A DNA stretch of 5,688 nt from Clostridiales bacterium (GTDB lineage: Bacteria > Bacillota > Clostridia > Monoglobales > Monoglobaceae): assembly GCA_016303265.1 (NCBI GenBank), contig JAEDLZ010000079.1, positions 1 through 5,688 of the forward strand, read 5' to 3'. The notes beneath the pieces were generated by a model that worked only from the letters and a program-made list of their open reading frames with translations, made no database searches and had not been told where the DNA came from. Numbering within the stretch: position 1 is the first letter of the stretch; every line of letters begins with the position of its first letter. This document shows, one piece after another, positions 1 to 5,688 of the stretch. Position numbers and translations under genes: made by a program.

Positions 1-329
1 CCCTCAACCCTTAAGGCGTATTCGTCGCCGGGGTGAACCTGAACGGACAAATTTTCCTTGGCGTCAATAAGCTTTATCAATATGGGGAAAAAGTCGAATT
101 TCGCCGCTTTTTCGCCCAAAGCCGCCTCGCCTGTTTTTTCCAGGTACTCGCTCAGCTTAAGTCCGCTCATATTTCCTGTCGCAACGATGCTCTGTCCGTC
201 CTTATGAGTTGAAAGCTCCCAGCTTTCCGCAATCTTGTCAAAATCACATTTTTTATTAAAGTCTGTTCTGAGTTTTGTTCCGCCCCAAAGGTAATCCTTA
301 AAGGCAGGGCTTAATTTTATAGGTTTCAT
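1..329 (-). CDS. manA: Mannose-6-phosphate isomerase, class I (partial, N-terminal part)
   Basis: Cytosolic zinc enzyme that interconverts mannose-6-phosphate and fructose-6-phosphate, linking mannose use and GDP-mannose/glycan precursor synthesis to glycolysis. Only the first 109 codons are inside the window; the family is usually about 310-320 residues, so roughly two thirds is cut off by the window edge, not by a mutation. The fragment starts MKPIKLSPAFKDYLWGG, matching the family N-terminus with its K-x2-WGG-like element. It continues with ESWELSTH (about residues 35-42) and then ILIKLIDAKENLSVQVHPGDEYA (split here: ILIKLIDA at 83-90, SVQVHPGDEYA at 95-105). The QVHP segment supplies zinc ligands in this family, here Gln97 and His99. 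The start is fixed by an AAGGAG ribosome binding site nine bases upstream. It lies 17 bases after the uvrA stop, so it is probably the third gene of a uvrB-uvrA-manA transcript. The class I assignment is by family recognition; substrate specificity is inferred. Confidence -1.
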   Translation of the reverse strand, partial: MKPIKLSPAFKDYLWGGTKLRTDFNKKCDFDKIAESWELSTHKDGQSIVATGNMSGLKLSEYLEKTGEAALGEKAAKFDFFPILIKLIDAKENLSVQVHPGDEYALRVE

Positions 330-338
330 GTAATGTTT

Positions 339-344
339 CTCCTT
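339..344 (-). promoter_or_regulatory. Ribosome binding site of manA
   Basis: The minus strand reads AAGGAG followed by a nine-base spacer and the manA ATG. The site starts two bases after the uvrA TAA (347-349). Ribosomes ending uvrA therefore terminate right on top of it, an arrangement that favours translational coupling. No terminator or promoter fits in the 17-base gap. Confidence -1.
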
Positions 345-346
345 AC

Positions 347-3175
347 TTATTTTTCCAAAACCTTTTTCAAATACATACCCGTATAAGATTTTCTTGATTT
401 TGCAATCTGCTCCGGCGTTCCCTCGGCAACAATACTGCCGCCGCGGTCGCCGCCCTCAGGCCCCATATCAATTATATAGTCCGCCGTTTTAATTACATCA
501 AGATTATGCTCGATTACAACAACCGTATTTCCCGCATCAACAAGCTTTTGCAGTACCTCTATAAGCTTTTCCACATCAGCCATATGAAGTCCTGTGGTAG
601 GCTCATCAAGAATATATATTGTTTTACCGGTACTGCGCTTGCTAAGCTCCGTCGCAAGCTTTACGCGCTGCGCCTCGCCGCCGGAAATTGTTGTTGACGG
701 CTGTCCGATTTTTATATAACCCAGCCCAACATCGCAGAGTGTTTGCAGTTTTCTGGCAATTTTCGGAATGTTTTCAAAAAATTTCAATCCCTCTTCGACC
801 GTCATTTCAAGCACTTCGTAAATATTTTTACCCTTATACCTAACCTCAAGAGTTTCCCTGTTATACCGCTTTCCGCCGCACACCTCACAGGGAACATATA
901 CATCCGGTAAAAAGTGCATTTCAATTTTGATTATACCGTCGCCCATACAGGATTCACATCTGCCGCCCTTTACATTAAAGCTGAATCTGCCCGCACCGTA
1001 CCCGCGGCTTTTCGCGTCTGCCGTTGACGCAAAAAGCGCTCTTATATCCATAAAAAGTCCCGTATATGTTGCAGGGTTTGATCGGGGAGTTCTGCCGATT
1101 GGTGACTGGTCTATGTCTATTACCTTGTCAAGCTCCTCATATCCCAGAATTTCGTCGTATTTACCGGGATGCTTCTTTGCCCGGTTCAGCTTGTTTGCCA
1201 GCGCCTTATACAAAATTTCATTCACGAAGGAGCTCTTTCCGCTGCCTGAAACGCCTGTTACACAGGTAAATGTTCCGAGCGGAATTTTTGCGTCGACGGA
1301 TTTGAGATTGTTCTGGCACATTCCCTTAATTTCAAGGAATTTACCGTTGCCTCCGCGCCTTGACTTCGGCACTTCAATCCGTCTTGCACCGCAAAGATAT
1401 TGTCCCGTCACAGACTCCTTGCACTTCATAATATCCTCCGCGGTACCTTTGGCAACAACCTGTCCGCCGTGAACGCCCGCTCCGGGTCCTATGTCTATAA
1501 TATAGTCTGCCGACAGCATTGTATCCTCGTCATGCTCAACCACTATCAGGGTGTTTCCCATATCCCGCAGTTTCTTTAGCATATCGATTAGCTTTTGGTT
1601 ATCCCTTTGGTGCAGTCCTATGCTTGGCTCGTCAAGAATATACAAAACCCCCATAAGGCTCGACCCTATCTGGGTTGCAAGCCTTATTCTCTGCGCTTCG
1701 CCGCCGGAAAGCGTCCCCGCCGACCTTGAAAGGGTTAAATATTCAAGCCCGACGCTTACTAAAAAGTTAAGTCTTGCCCGTATTTCTTTTAAAATTTCCT
1801 TTGCTATTACAACTTCTCTTTGTGTAAGCTCCATTGTGTTGAAAAAGTCATAAGCCTTAGCTACCGACATATCCGTAACCTGCTTGATATTACAGCCTTT
1901 CACGGTTACCGCAAGAGTTTCTTTTTTCAGCCTTGCCCCTTGGCAGTCCGGACAGGGACAGGATACCATCAGCGACTCGATTTCATTTTTCTTCCACTCC
2001 GAATTTGTTTCCTTGTATCTCCGTTCGAGGTTGTTTATAACGCCCTCAAAGGAAGCGTACTGCACGCCCTTTGTGAATCTTCGGTCCACTGTCAGCTTCA
2101 TTTTTTCGCCCCGGGTTCCGTACAGCAAAATATCCACAATTTCATCAGGAAGCTCGCATATAGGCGTGTCCAGACTGAATTTATACTTTTGCGCCATTCC
2201 TTCATAATACATCCCCGCAATAGTGCTCTCGTCCGCATTGCTCCAGCCGGACGCCAAAATTGCGCCTTGCCTTATTGATTTTGTTTTATCCGGGATAACC
2301 TTATCCGGGTCAACCATGGTAAGCGTCCCTATACCCATGCAGGTGGGACAGGCACCGTAGGGCGTGTTGAAAGAAAACATTCTCGGCGTCATTTCCTCAA
2401 TGCTTATTCCGCAGTCATCGCAGGCATAATTTGTGGAAAACACCATCGGTTCGCTGTCCGCTATGTCTGCAATAACAACGCCGTCCGCCATTTTAAGGGC
2501 GGTTTCAAGAGAATCTGACAGTCTGCGCTCCATTCCCTCCTTGACAACAAGGCGGTCCACCACAATCTCTATATTATGCTTTTTCTGTTTATCAAGGTTT
2601 GTATCGCTGCCGTCAAGTTCCACGGTTTCGCCGTCGATTCTCGCTCTTGCAAAGCCTTTTTTAAAAGCGTCCTTAACAATTTTGTTATGCTCGCCCTTTC
2701 TTCCCCTGACAACGGGGGCAAGGAGCTGAATCTTCGTCCGCTCCGGAAGGGCAGTAATAGCGTCAACTATCTGGTCTATTGACTGAGATTTAATTTCCTT
2801 CCCGCACTTGGGGCAATGGGGCACGCCTATTCTCGCAAACAAAAGTCTTATATAATCGTAAATTTCCGTAACTGTTCCCACCGTTGAACGGGGATTTTTG
2901 CTGGTGGTTTTCTGGTCGATTGAAATTGCGGGGGAAAGCCCCTCTATGCTTTCCACATCAGGCTTGTCCATCTGACCCAAAAACTGCCTTGCGTATGCCG
3001 ACAGGGATTCCACATACCTTCTCTGACCTTCGGCATAAATCGTATCAAACGCCAGAGTGGACTTTCCCGAACCGCTCAAGCCTGTTATAACCACCAGCTT
3101 GTCACGGGGAATTTCAATATCAATATTTTTAAGGTTATTCTCCTTTGCACCTTTTATAACTATGTTTTTCTGCAT
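347..3175 (-). CDS. uvrA: Excinuclease ABC subunit A, UvrA
   Basis: DNA damage-recognition ATPase of nucleotide excision repair; it dimerises, binds distorted DNA, loads UvrB at the lesion and then leaves. The 942-residue length matches the family (about 940-960). It has two ABC ATPase halves. Half I: Walker A GLSGSGKST at 32-40 (Lys38), signature LSGGEAQR at 489-496, Walker B ILDEPSIGLH at 513-522 (Glu516), switch His548. Half II: Walker A GVSGSGKSS at 641-649 (Lys647), signature ISGGEAQR at 830-837, Walker B ILDEPTTGLH at 855-864 (Glu858), His890. Zinc modules: C252/C255 with C276/C279, and C740/C743 with C763/C766, the latter tied to DNA-damage sensing in the family. C121/C124 and C408/C411 probably form a third site (inferred). 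Residues of about 130-245 correspond to the UvrB-binding region. The start is supported by the family-typical N-terminus (GAKENNLKNI at 9-18) and an upstream AAAGG. It follows uvrB by 52 bases and is almost certainly in the same operon. Nothing appears broken or missing. Confidence -1.
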   Translation of the reverse strand: MQKNIVIKGAKENNLKNIDIEIPRDKLVVITGLSGSGKSTLAFDTIYAEGQRRYVESLSAYARQFLGQMDKPDVESIEGLSPAISIDQKTTSKNPRSTVGTVTEIYDYIRLLFARIGVPHCPKCGKEIKSQSIDQIVDAITALPERTKIQLLAPVVRGRKGEHNKIVKDAFKKGFARARIDGETVELDGSDTNLDKQKKHNIEIVVDRLVVKEGMERRLSDSLETALKMADGVVIADIADSEPMVFSTNYACDDCGISIEEMTPRMFSFNTPYGACPTCMGIGTLTMVDPDKVIPDKTKSIRQGAILASGWSNADESTIAGMYYEGMAQKYKFSLDTPICELPDEIVDILLYGTRGEKMKLTVDRRFTKGVQYASFEGVINNLERRYKETNSEWKKNEIESLMVSCPCPDCQGARLKKETLAVTVKGCNIKQVTDMSVAKAYDFFNTMELTQREVVIAKEILKEIRARLNFLVSVGLEYLTLSRSAGTLSGGEAQRIRLATQIGSSLMGVLYILDEPSIGLHQRDNQKLIDMLKKLRDMGNTLIVVEHDEDTMLSADYIIDIGPGAGVHGGQVVAKGTAEDIMKCKESVTGQYLCGARRIEVPKSRRGGNGKFLEIKGMCQNNLKSVDAKIPLGTFTCVTGVSGSGKSSFVNEILYKALANKLNRAKKHPGKYDEILGYEELDKVIDIDQSPIGRTPRSNPATYTGLFMDIRALFASTADAKSRGYGAGRFSFNVKGGRCESCMGDGIIKIEMHFLPDVYVPCEVCGGKRYNRETLEVRYKGKNIYEVLEMTVEEGLKFFENIPKIARKLQTLCDVGLGYIKIGQPSTTISGGEAQRVKLATELSKRSTGKTIYILDEPTTGLHMADVEKLIEVLQKLVDAGNTVVVIEHNLDVIKTADYIIDMGPEGGDRGGSIVAEGTPEQIAKSRKSYTGMYLKKVLEK

Positions 3176-3181
3176 TGTTTC

Positions 3182-3223
3182 GCCTTTCCTTCGGCAATAA
3201 GGCAGCTAATACCTGTATGCCTT
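3182..3223 (-). other. Two alternative short stems in the uvrB-uvrA gap
   Basis: On the transcribed strand three segments are mutually complementary. The first is AAGGCA (3223-3218), the second TGCCTT (3204-3199), and the third AAGGC (3186-3182), which contains most of the uvrA Shine-Dalgarno. The second can pair with the first (6 bp, 13-base loop) or with the third (5 bp, 12-base loop), but not both. The complementarity is seen directly in the sequence. A role in setting the UvrB to UvrA ratio is only a hypothesis, because stems this short occur by chance. Confidence -1.
3183..3187 (-). promoter_or_regulatory. Ribosome binding site of uvrA (weak)
   Basis: The minus strand reads AAGGAAAGGCGAAACA before the uvrA ATG. 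The best-placed Shine-Dalgarno core is AAAGG with a seven-base spacer. It is clearly weaker than the AAGGAGG of uvrB and the AAGGAG of manA. Four of its five bases (3183-3186) fall in a possible stem with 3199-3202, so access to it might be structure-dependent (inference). Confidence -1.
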
Positions 3224-3227
3224 GTAC

Positions 3228-5180
3228 TTAATCCTCCTCCCGGAGTCTTTTTATTTCGTCACGGAGCTGTGCCGCAATCTCAAACTGGAGAAGCTCCGCC
3301 GCCTGTTTCATCTTAACCGTCAGCTCTGCAACGGTCTTTTCTTTATCCTCGCAAGCCAGCTTTTCGTTTTGGCTCAAGTTTTCGCCGATTGAAGCTCTTA
3401 TTACGCCGTGAACATTTTTCTTTACGGTTTCGGGAGTTATTCCGTTTTTCTCATTATATTCACTCTGAATTTTGCGGCGGCGGTTTGTTTCGTTTATTGC
3501 CCTCTCCATGGAGCCCGTTATCTTGTCCGCATACATTATGACCTTGCCCTCTGCATTTCTTGCGGCTCTGCCCACGGTCTGAATAAGTGAGGTTTCCGAC
3601 CGCAAAAAGCCCTCCTTGTCCGCATCCAGAATCGCAACCAGAGACACCTCCGGAATATCAAGTCCTTCACGAAGCAGGTTTATCCCCACAAGGACATCAA
3701 ATTCACCAAGACGCAAATCCCTTATAATCTCCATTCTTTCAATAGTCTGAACATCGGAATGAAGATACCTCACCCGAACATCCATCTCCTCAAAATAATC
3801 CGTCAGCCGTTCCGCCATTTTCTTGGTCAGAGTAGTAACAAGCACACGCTCATTTCGCTTTGTCCGCAGCTTTATTTCGCCATATAAGTCGTCAATCTGC
3901 CCCGTAATGGGTCTGACCTCAATTTCAGGGTCCAAAAGTCCCGTCGGACGGATAACCTGTTCAACAATTCGGCTCGACTGCTCCCGCTCAAACTCGCCCG
4001 GAGTTGCGGATATGAACACCGCCCGGTTTATCCGGCTGTAAAACTCGTCAAAGTTTAACGGTCTGTTATCATAAGCCGACGGAAGCCTAAAACCAAACTT
4101 TACAAGGTTATCCTTCCTCGCACGGTCTCCGGCGTACATCGCCCGAACCTGCGGAAGGGTCACATGGCTCTCGTCCACCATAAGCAAAAAATCGTCTCCA
4201 AAATAGTCCAAAAGCGTAAAGGGCGGACTGCCGGGAGCTCTTCCGCTCATATGCCTCGAATAATTTTCGATACCGGAGCAAAAGCCCGTTTCGCGCATCA
4301 TCTCTATATCATATTCGGTTCTCTGTCTTATCCTCTGCGCCTCAATAAGATAGTTCCCCTCTTTTAATTCCTTTTCTCTCTCGTCAAGCTCTTTTTCTAT
4401 GCCTACAATCGCCCTTTCCATTTTTTCCTTGGTTGTTACATAATGTGAGGCGGGGTATATGGCACAATGCTTGAGATTTGCAATAATTTCACCTGTGGTC
4501 GTGTTGACCTCGCTTATTCTGTCAACCTCGTCCCCGAAAAATTCTATTCGCAGTGCATTTCCGCCGGAATATGACGGAAAAACATCAATAACATCGCCTC
4601 TGACGCGGAATTTGTTCCGCTCAAAAGCTATATCATTACGCTCATATCTGATTTCTATAAGCTTGTCTATAATCTCATCCCTGTCCCTTATCATGCCGGG
4701 GCGGAGTGATATTACCATACTGTTGTAATCAATCGGGTCGCCGAGTCCGTATATGCAGGACACGCTGGCAACGATTACAACATCCTTTCTTTCAAAAAGC
4801 GCCGCCGTTGCGCTGTGGCGAAGCTTATCTATCTCGTCATTCGTCTGGGCGTCCTTTTCTATATAGGTATCCGAATGAGGAATATATGCCTCCGGCTGAT
4901 AATAGTCATAATACGAAACAAAATATTCCACCGCATTTTCCGGGAAAATCTCCTTGAACTCACCGTAAAGCTGTGCCGCAAGCGTCTTGTTGTGGGCAAG
5001 CACCAGTGTAGGCTTATTAACCTTTGCAATAACATTTGCCATTGTGAAGGTCTTTCCGCTGCCCGTCACTCCGAGAAGGGTTTGAAATCTGTCGCCCGAA
5101 AGTATCCCATTTGCAAGCTCCTCTATCGCCTTGGGCTGATCGCCTGCGGGCTTATAATCCGAAACAACCTTAAAATCCAT
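3228..5180 (-). CDS. uvrB: Excinuclease ABC subunit B, UvrB
   Basis: Helicase-like damage-verification subunit of nucleotide excision repair. UvrA delivers it to the lesion, it inserts a beta-hairpin between the strands, and it then recruits UvrC for the two incisions. At 650 residues it is slightly shorter than typical (about 660-673), apparently through a shorter linker before the last domain. Visible motifs: Walker A GVTGSGKT at 37-44 (Lys43); the hairpin aromatic cluster YYDYY at 90-94; the IEKD-x4-NDEID region at about 107-118; motif II DESH at 336-339; motif III SATP at 391-394; motif V around GINLLREGLDIPE at 499-511; motif VI QTVGRAARN at 534-542 with arginine-finger candidates Arg538 and Arg541. 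The C-terminal UVR domain (about 614-649), a helical hairpin that contacts UvrC, contains FEIAAQLRDEI. The start is set by the family N-terminus VSDYKPAGDQPKAIEEL (6-22) and a perfect AAGGAGG seven bases upstream. It is the first repair gene of the operon. All catalytic motifs are intact. Confidence -1.
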   Translation of the reverse strand: MDFKVVSDYKPAGDQPKAIEELANGILSGDRFQTLLGVTGSGKTFTMANVIAKVNKPTLVLAHNKTLAAQLYGEFKEIFPENAVEYFVSYYDYYQPEAYIPHSDTYIEKDAQTNDEIDKLRHSATAALFERKDVVIVASVSCIYGLGDPIDYNSMVISLRPGMIRDRDEIIDKLIEIRYERNDIAFERNKFRVRGDVIDVFPSYSGGNALRIEFFGDEVDRISEVNTTTGEIIANLKHCAIYPASHYVTTKEKMERAIVGIEKELDEREKELKEGNYLIEAQRIRQRTEYDIEMMRETGFCSGIENYSRHMSGRAPGSPPFTLLDYFGDDFLLMVDESHVTLPQVRAMYAGDRARKDNLVKFGFRLPSAYDNRPLNFDEFYSRINRAVFISATPGEFEREQSSRIVEQVIRPTGLLDPEIEVRPITGQIDDLYGEIKLRTKRNERVLVTTLTKKMAERLTDYFEEMDVRVRYLHSDVQTIERMEIIRDLRLGEFDVLVGINLLREGLDIPEVSLVAILDADKEGFLRSETSLIQTVGRAARNAEGKVIMYADKITGSMERAINETNRRRKIQSEYNEKNGITPETVKKNVHGVIRASIGENLSQNEKLACEDKEKTVAELTVKMKQAAELLQFEIAAQLRDEIKRLREED

Positions 5181-5187
5181 ATACCTT

Positions 5188-5194
5188 CCTCCTT
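5188..5194 (-). promoter_or_regulatory. Ribosome binding site of uvrB (strong)
   Basis: The minus strand reads AAGGAGG, a full-length anti-16S match, with a seven-base spacer to the uvrB ATG at 5180. The first four bases could form a small hairpin with CCTT at 5202-5199 (4 bp, 4-base loop), which is too weak to claim regulation. Confidence -1.
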
Positions 5195-5264
5195 CAAAAA
5201 GGGTGGTGCTCTGTCCTTTATTTTTGGGAAAACTCTATCCCCTCAACAGAAAATCAGTTATACA

Positions 5265-5290
5265 CGCCGCAAAACGGCGGATATTTTTAT
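5265..5290 (+). terminator. Terminator-like hairpin, plus-strand orientation
   Basis: CGCCG (5265-5269), a five-base loop CAAAA, and CGGCG (5275-5279) form a GC-only 5-bp stem. On the plus strand it is followed by GATATTTTTATT, an interrupted T-tract, as in a weak intrinsic terminator. On the minus strand, the direction of all recognised genes, the stem is followed by TGTATAACTG and would not be a good terminator. No plus-strand gene is recognised to its left. It could be a terminator for antisense transcription, part of the uvrB leader, or chance. Confidence -1.
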
Positions 5291-5291
5291 T

Positions 5292-5318
5292 CGGCTTTAC
5301 CGGGGAAGGCTTAAGCCG
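5292..5318 (-). repeat. Inverted repeat with nested 10-bp palindrome
   Basis: CGGCTT (5292-5297) and AAGCCG (5313-5318) are inverted 6-base arms around a 15-base loop. The right arm overlaps a perfect 10-base palindrome GGCTTAAGCC at 5308-5317. It lies 29 bases after the stop of the membrane-protein gene. It could be a weak mRNA 3'-end structure (the bases after it, AATAAAAATAT on the transcribed strand, are A-rich rather than U-rich) or a protein-binding site. The function is unknown. Confidence -1.
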
Positions 5319-5346
5319 TCAAGTCAGCAGTCAAATTAAATACCGT

Positions 5347-5688
5347 TTAAACCTTCCTGTGTTTGCCCCGCCTGCCGCCGCTTCTTAAAAATTCCGCCAC
5401 GGCGGTTGCCGCCGCTCCTGCCGTCATTGAAATCAAATCAATCATAGTGTCCATTATTGCGGCTCGTCCCGACAAACCTTGTGTTATCTGCATATTTTTA
5501 CCCAATATGCCGTCAACCGCAAATTCAAATATCTCCCATACAACTCCTGCCGCCAAAGAAAAACAAAATGCAAAAACAATAATAAATGCACGGCTTAACC
5601 CCATATTTGCGGTTCCTTTATCTATTTGTACGGCAAGCGTCTTTCCGACAAAGAAAAATATAATTCCCGACATGGCATGAAGCAATGT
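5347..5688 (-). CDS. Small integral membrane protein, C-terminal part; tentatively YjdF/DUF2238-like
   Basis: The frame is open to the window edge, so the N-terminus is missing and 113 residues are visible. Numbering from the first visible residue, three hydrophobic stretches can be seen. The first is the SGIIFFFVGKTLAV region (about 7-20). The second is AFIIVFAFCFSLAAGVVWEIF (about 34-54). The third is DLISMTAGAAATAVAEFL (about 84-101). The tail is short and basic (RSGGRRGKHRKV). The pattern of LLHAMSG near the first helix, VVWEIFEF followed by an Asp and GKNMQ, then DTMIDLI and a small-residue helix resembles uncharacterised clostridial membrane proteins and, more distantly, the YjdF/DUF2238 family. 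That family link is from memory of its His, Glu and Asp pattern and is not verified. The function is unknown. The TTG at 5685 and ATG at 5673 are not believable starts because they fall in mid-helix context. The gene ends in TAA 166 bases before uvrB, so co-transcription with uvrB is uncertain. Confidence -1.
   Translation of the reverse strand, partial: TLLHAMSGIIFFFVGKTLAVQIDKGTANMGLSRAFIIVFAFCFSLAAGVVWEIFEFAVDGILGKNMQITQGLSGRAAIMDTMIDLISMTAGAAATAVAEFLRSGGRRGKHRKV

Larger units (their letters stand above)
5181..5346 (-). promoter_or_regulatory. Intergenic region upstream of uvrB, expected promoter region
   Basis: These 166 bases separate the stop of the membrane-protein gene from the uvrB start, and the uvrB promoter is expected here unless the genes are co-transcribed. 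I see no convincing sigma-A promoter. The best -10-like hexamer is TATAAC at 5262-5257, without a matching -35. The best -35-like hexamer is TTGACG at 5322-5317, with only TAAAGC 17 bases downstream. A second TTGAC lies at 5334-5330. Neither GAAC nor GTTC, the half-site cores of the Firmicute LexA box, occurs anywhere in the region on either strand. It also holds the two inverted repeats listed separately. No small ORF with a good ribosome binding site was evident. Confidence -1.

Noticed and set aside
1..329. manA as a truncated pseudogene
   Set aside because: The frame is intact with an excellent ribosome binding site and is cut only by the window boundary.
927..1472. A 181-codon open frame on the plus strand opposite uvrA
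   Set aside because: It is fully inside intact uvrA, antisense, with Ser/Pro-rich low-information translation typical of reversed coding sequence.
347..3175. Similarity between the two halves of uvrA as a DNA repeat
   Set aside because: This is the ancient duplication of ABC ATPase halves present in every UvrA; there is no recent nucleotide-level repeat.
4815..5339. A 174-codon open frame on the plus strand running across the uvrB start and the upstream gap
   Set aside because: Most of it is antisense to the well-supported uvrB coding frame, its product has no recognisable domain, and there is no convincing ribosome binding site. It is a by-product of uvrB codon use.
5671..5685. TTG at 5685 or ATG at 5673 as the start of the membrane protein
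   Set aside because: The frame continues to the window edge, there is no visible ribosome binding site before the ATG, and the residues around it (LLHAMSG) look like the middle of a membrane protein.
1..5688. Mobile element, CRISPR array, tRNA/rRNA or a novel defence-type system
   Set aside because: No transposase or integrase frame, spaced direct repeats or RNA gene signature is visible. Nearly all of the sequence is accounted for by housekeeping genes of uniform character.

Overview
This window carries a nucleotide excision repair operon from what is most likely a low-to-mid GC Firmicute of the class Clostridia. This assignment rests on the Bacillus/Clostridium-style uvrB-uvrA order, strong AAGGAG-type ribosome binding sites, TAA stops on the three genes whose ends are visible, and a Firmicute-like ManA. 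It is an inference from sequence character, not from a database match. All recognised genes lie on the minus strand, so transcription runs from high to low coordinates.

Reading in the direction of transcription: 5688-5347 is the C-terminal part of a small integral membrane protein whose start lies outside the window. 5346-5181 is a 166-base intergenic region with a few inverted repeats and the uvrB ribosome binding site. 5180-3228 is a complete uvrB (650 aa). 3227-3176 is a 52-base gap with two mutually exclusive short stems. 3175-347 is a complete uvrA (942 aa). After a 17-base gap, 329-1 is the N-terminal third of manA (mannose-6-phosphate isomerase), cut by the window edge.

UvrA and UvrB form the damage-sensing and damage-verifying complex of bacterial excision repair. 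UvrA dimers scan DNA and load UvrB, which opens the duplex and recruits UvrC (not in this window). Both proteins look full length with all family motifs intact. ManA interconverts mannose-6-phosphate and fructose-6-phosphate and has no known link to repair, but its ribosome binding site begins two bases after the uvrA stop codon, so it is very probably co-transcribed with uvrA.

I found no mobile element, CRISPR array, RNA gene, frameshift or candidate novel system. The window is mostly ordinary core-genome sequence. The points worth a second look are the uvrA-manA junction, the small RNA structures in the two gaps, the lack of a recognisable LexA box before uvrB, and the partial membrane protein.
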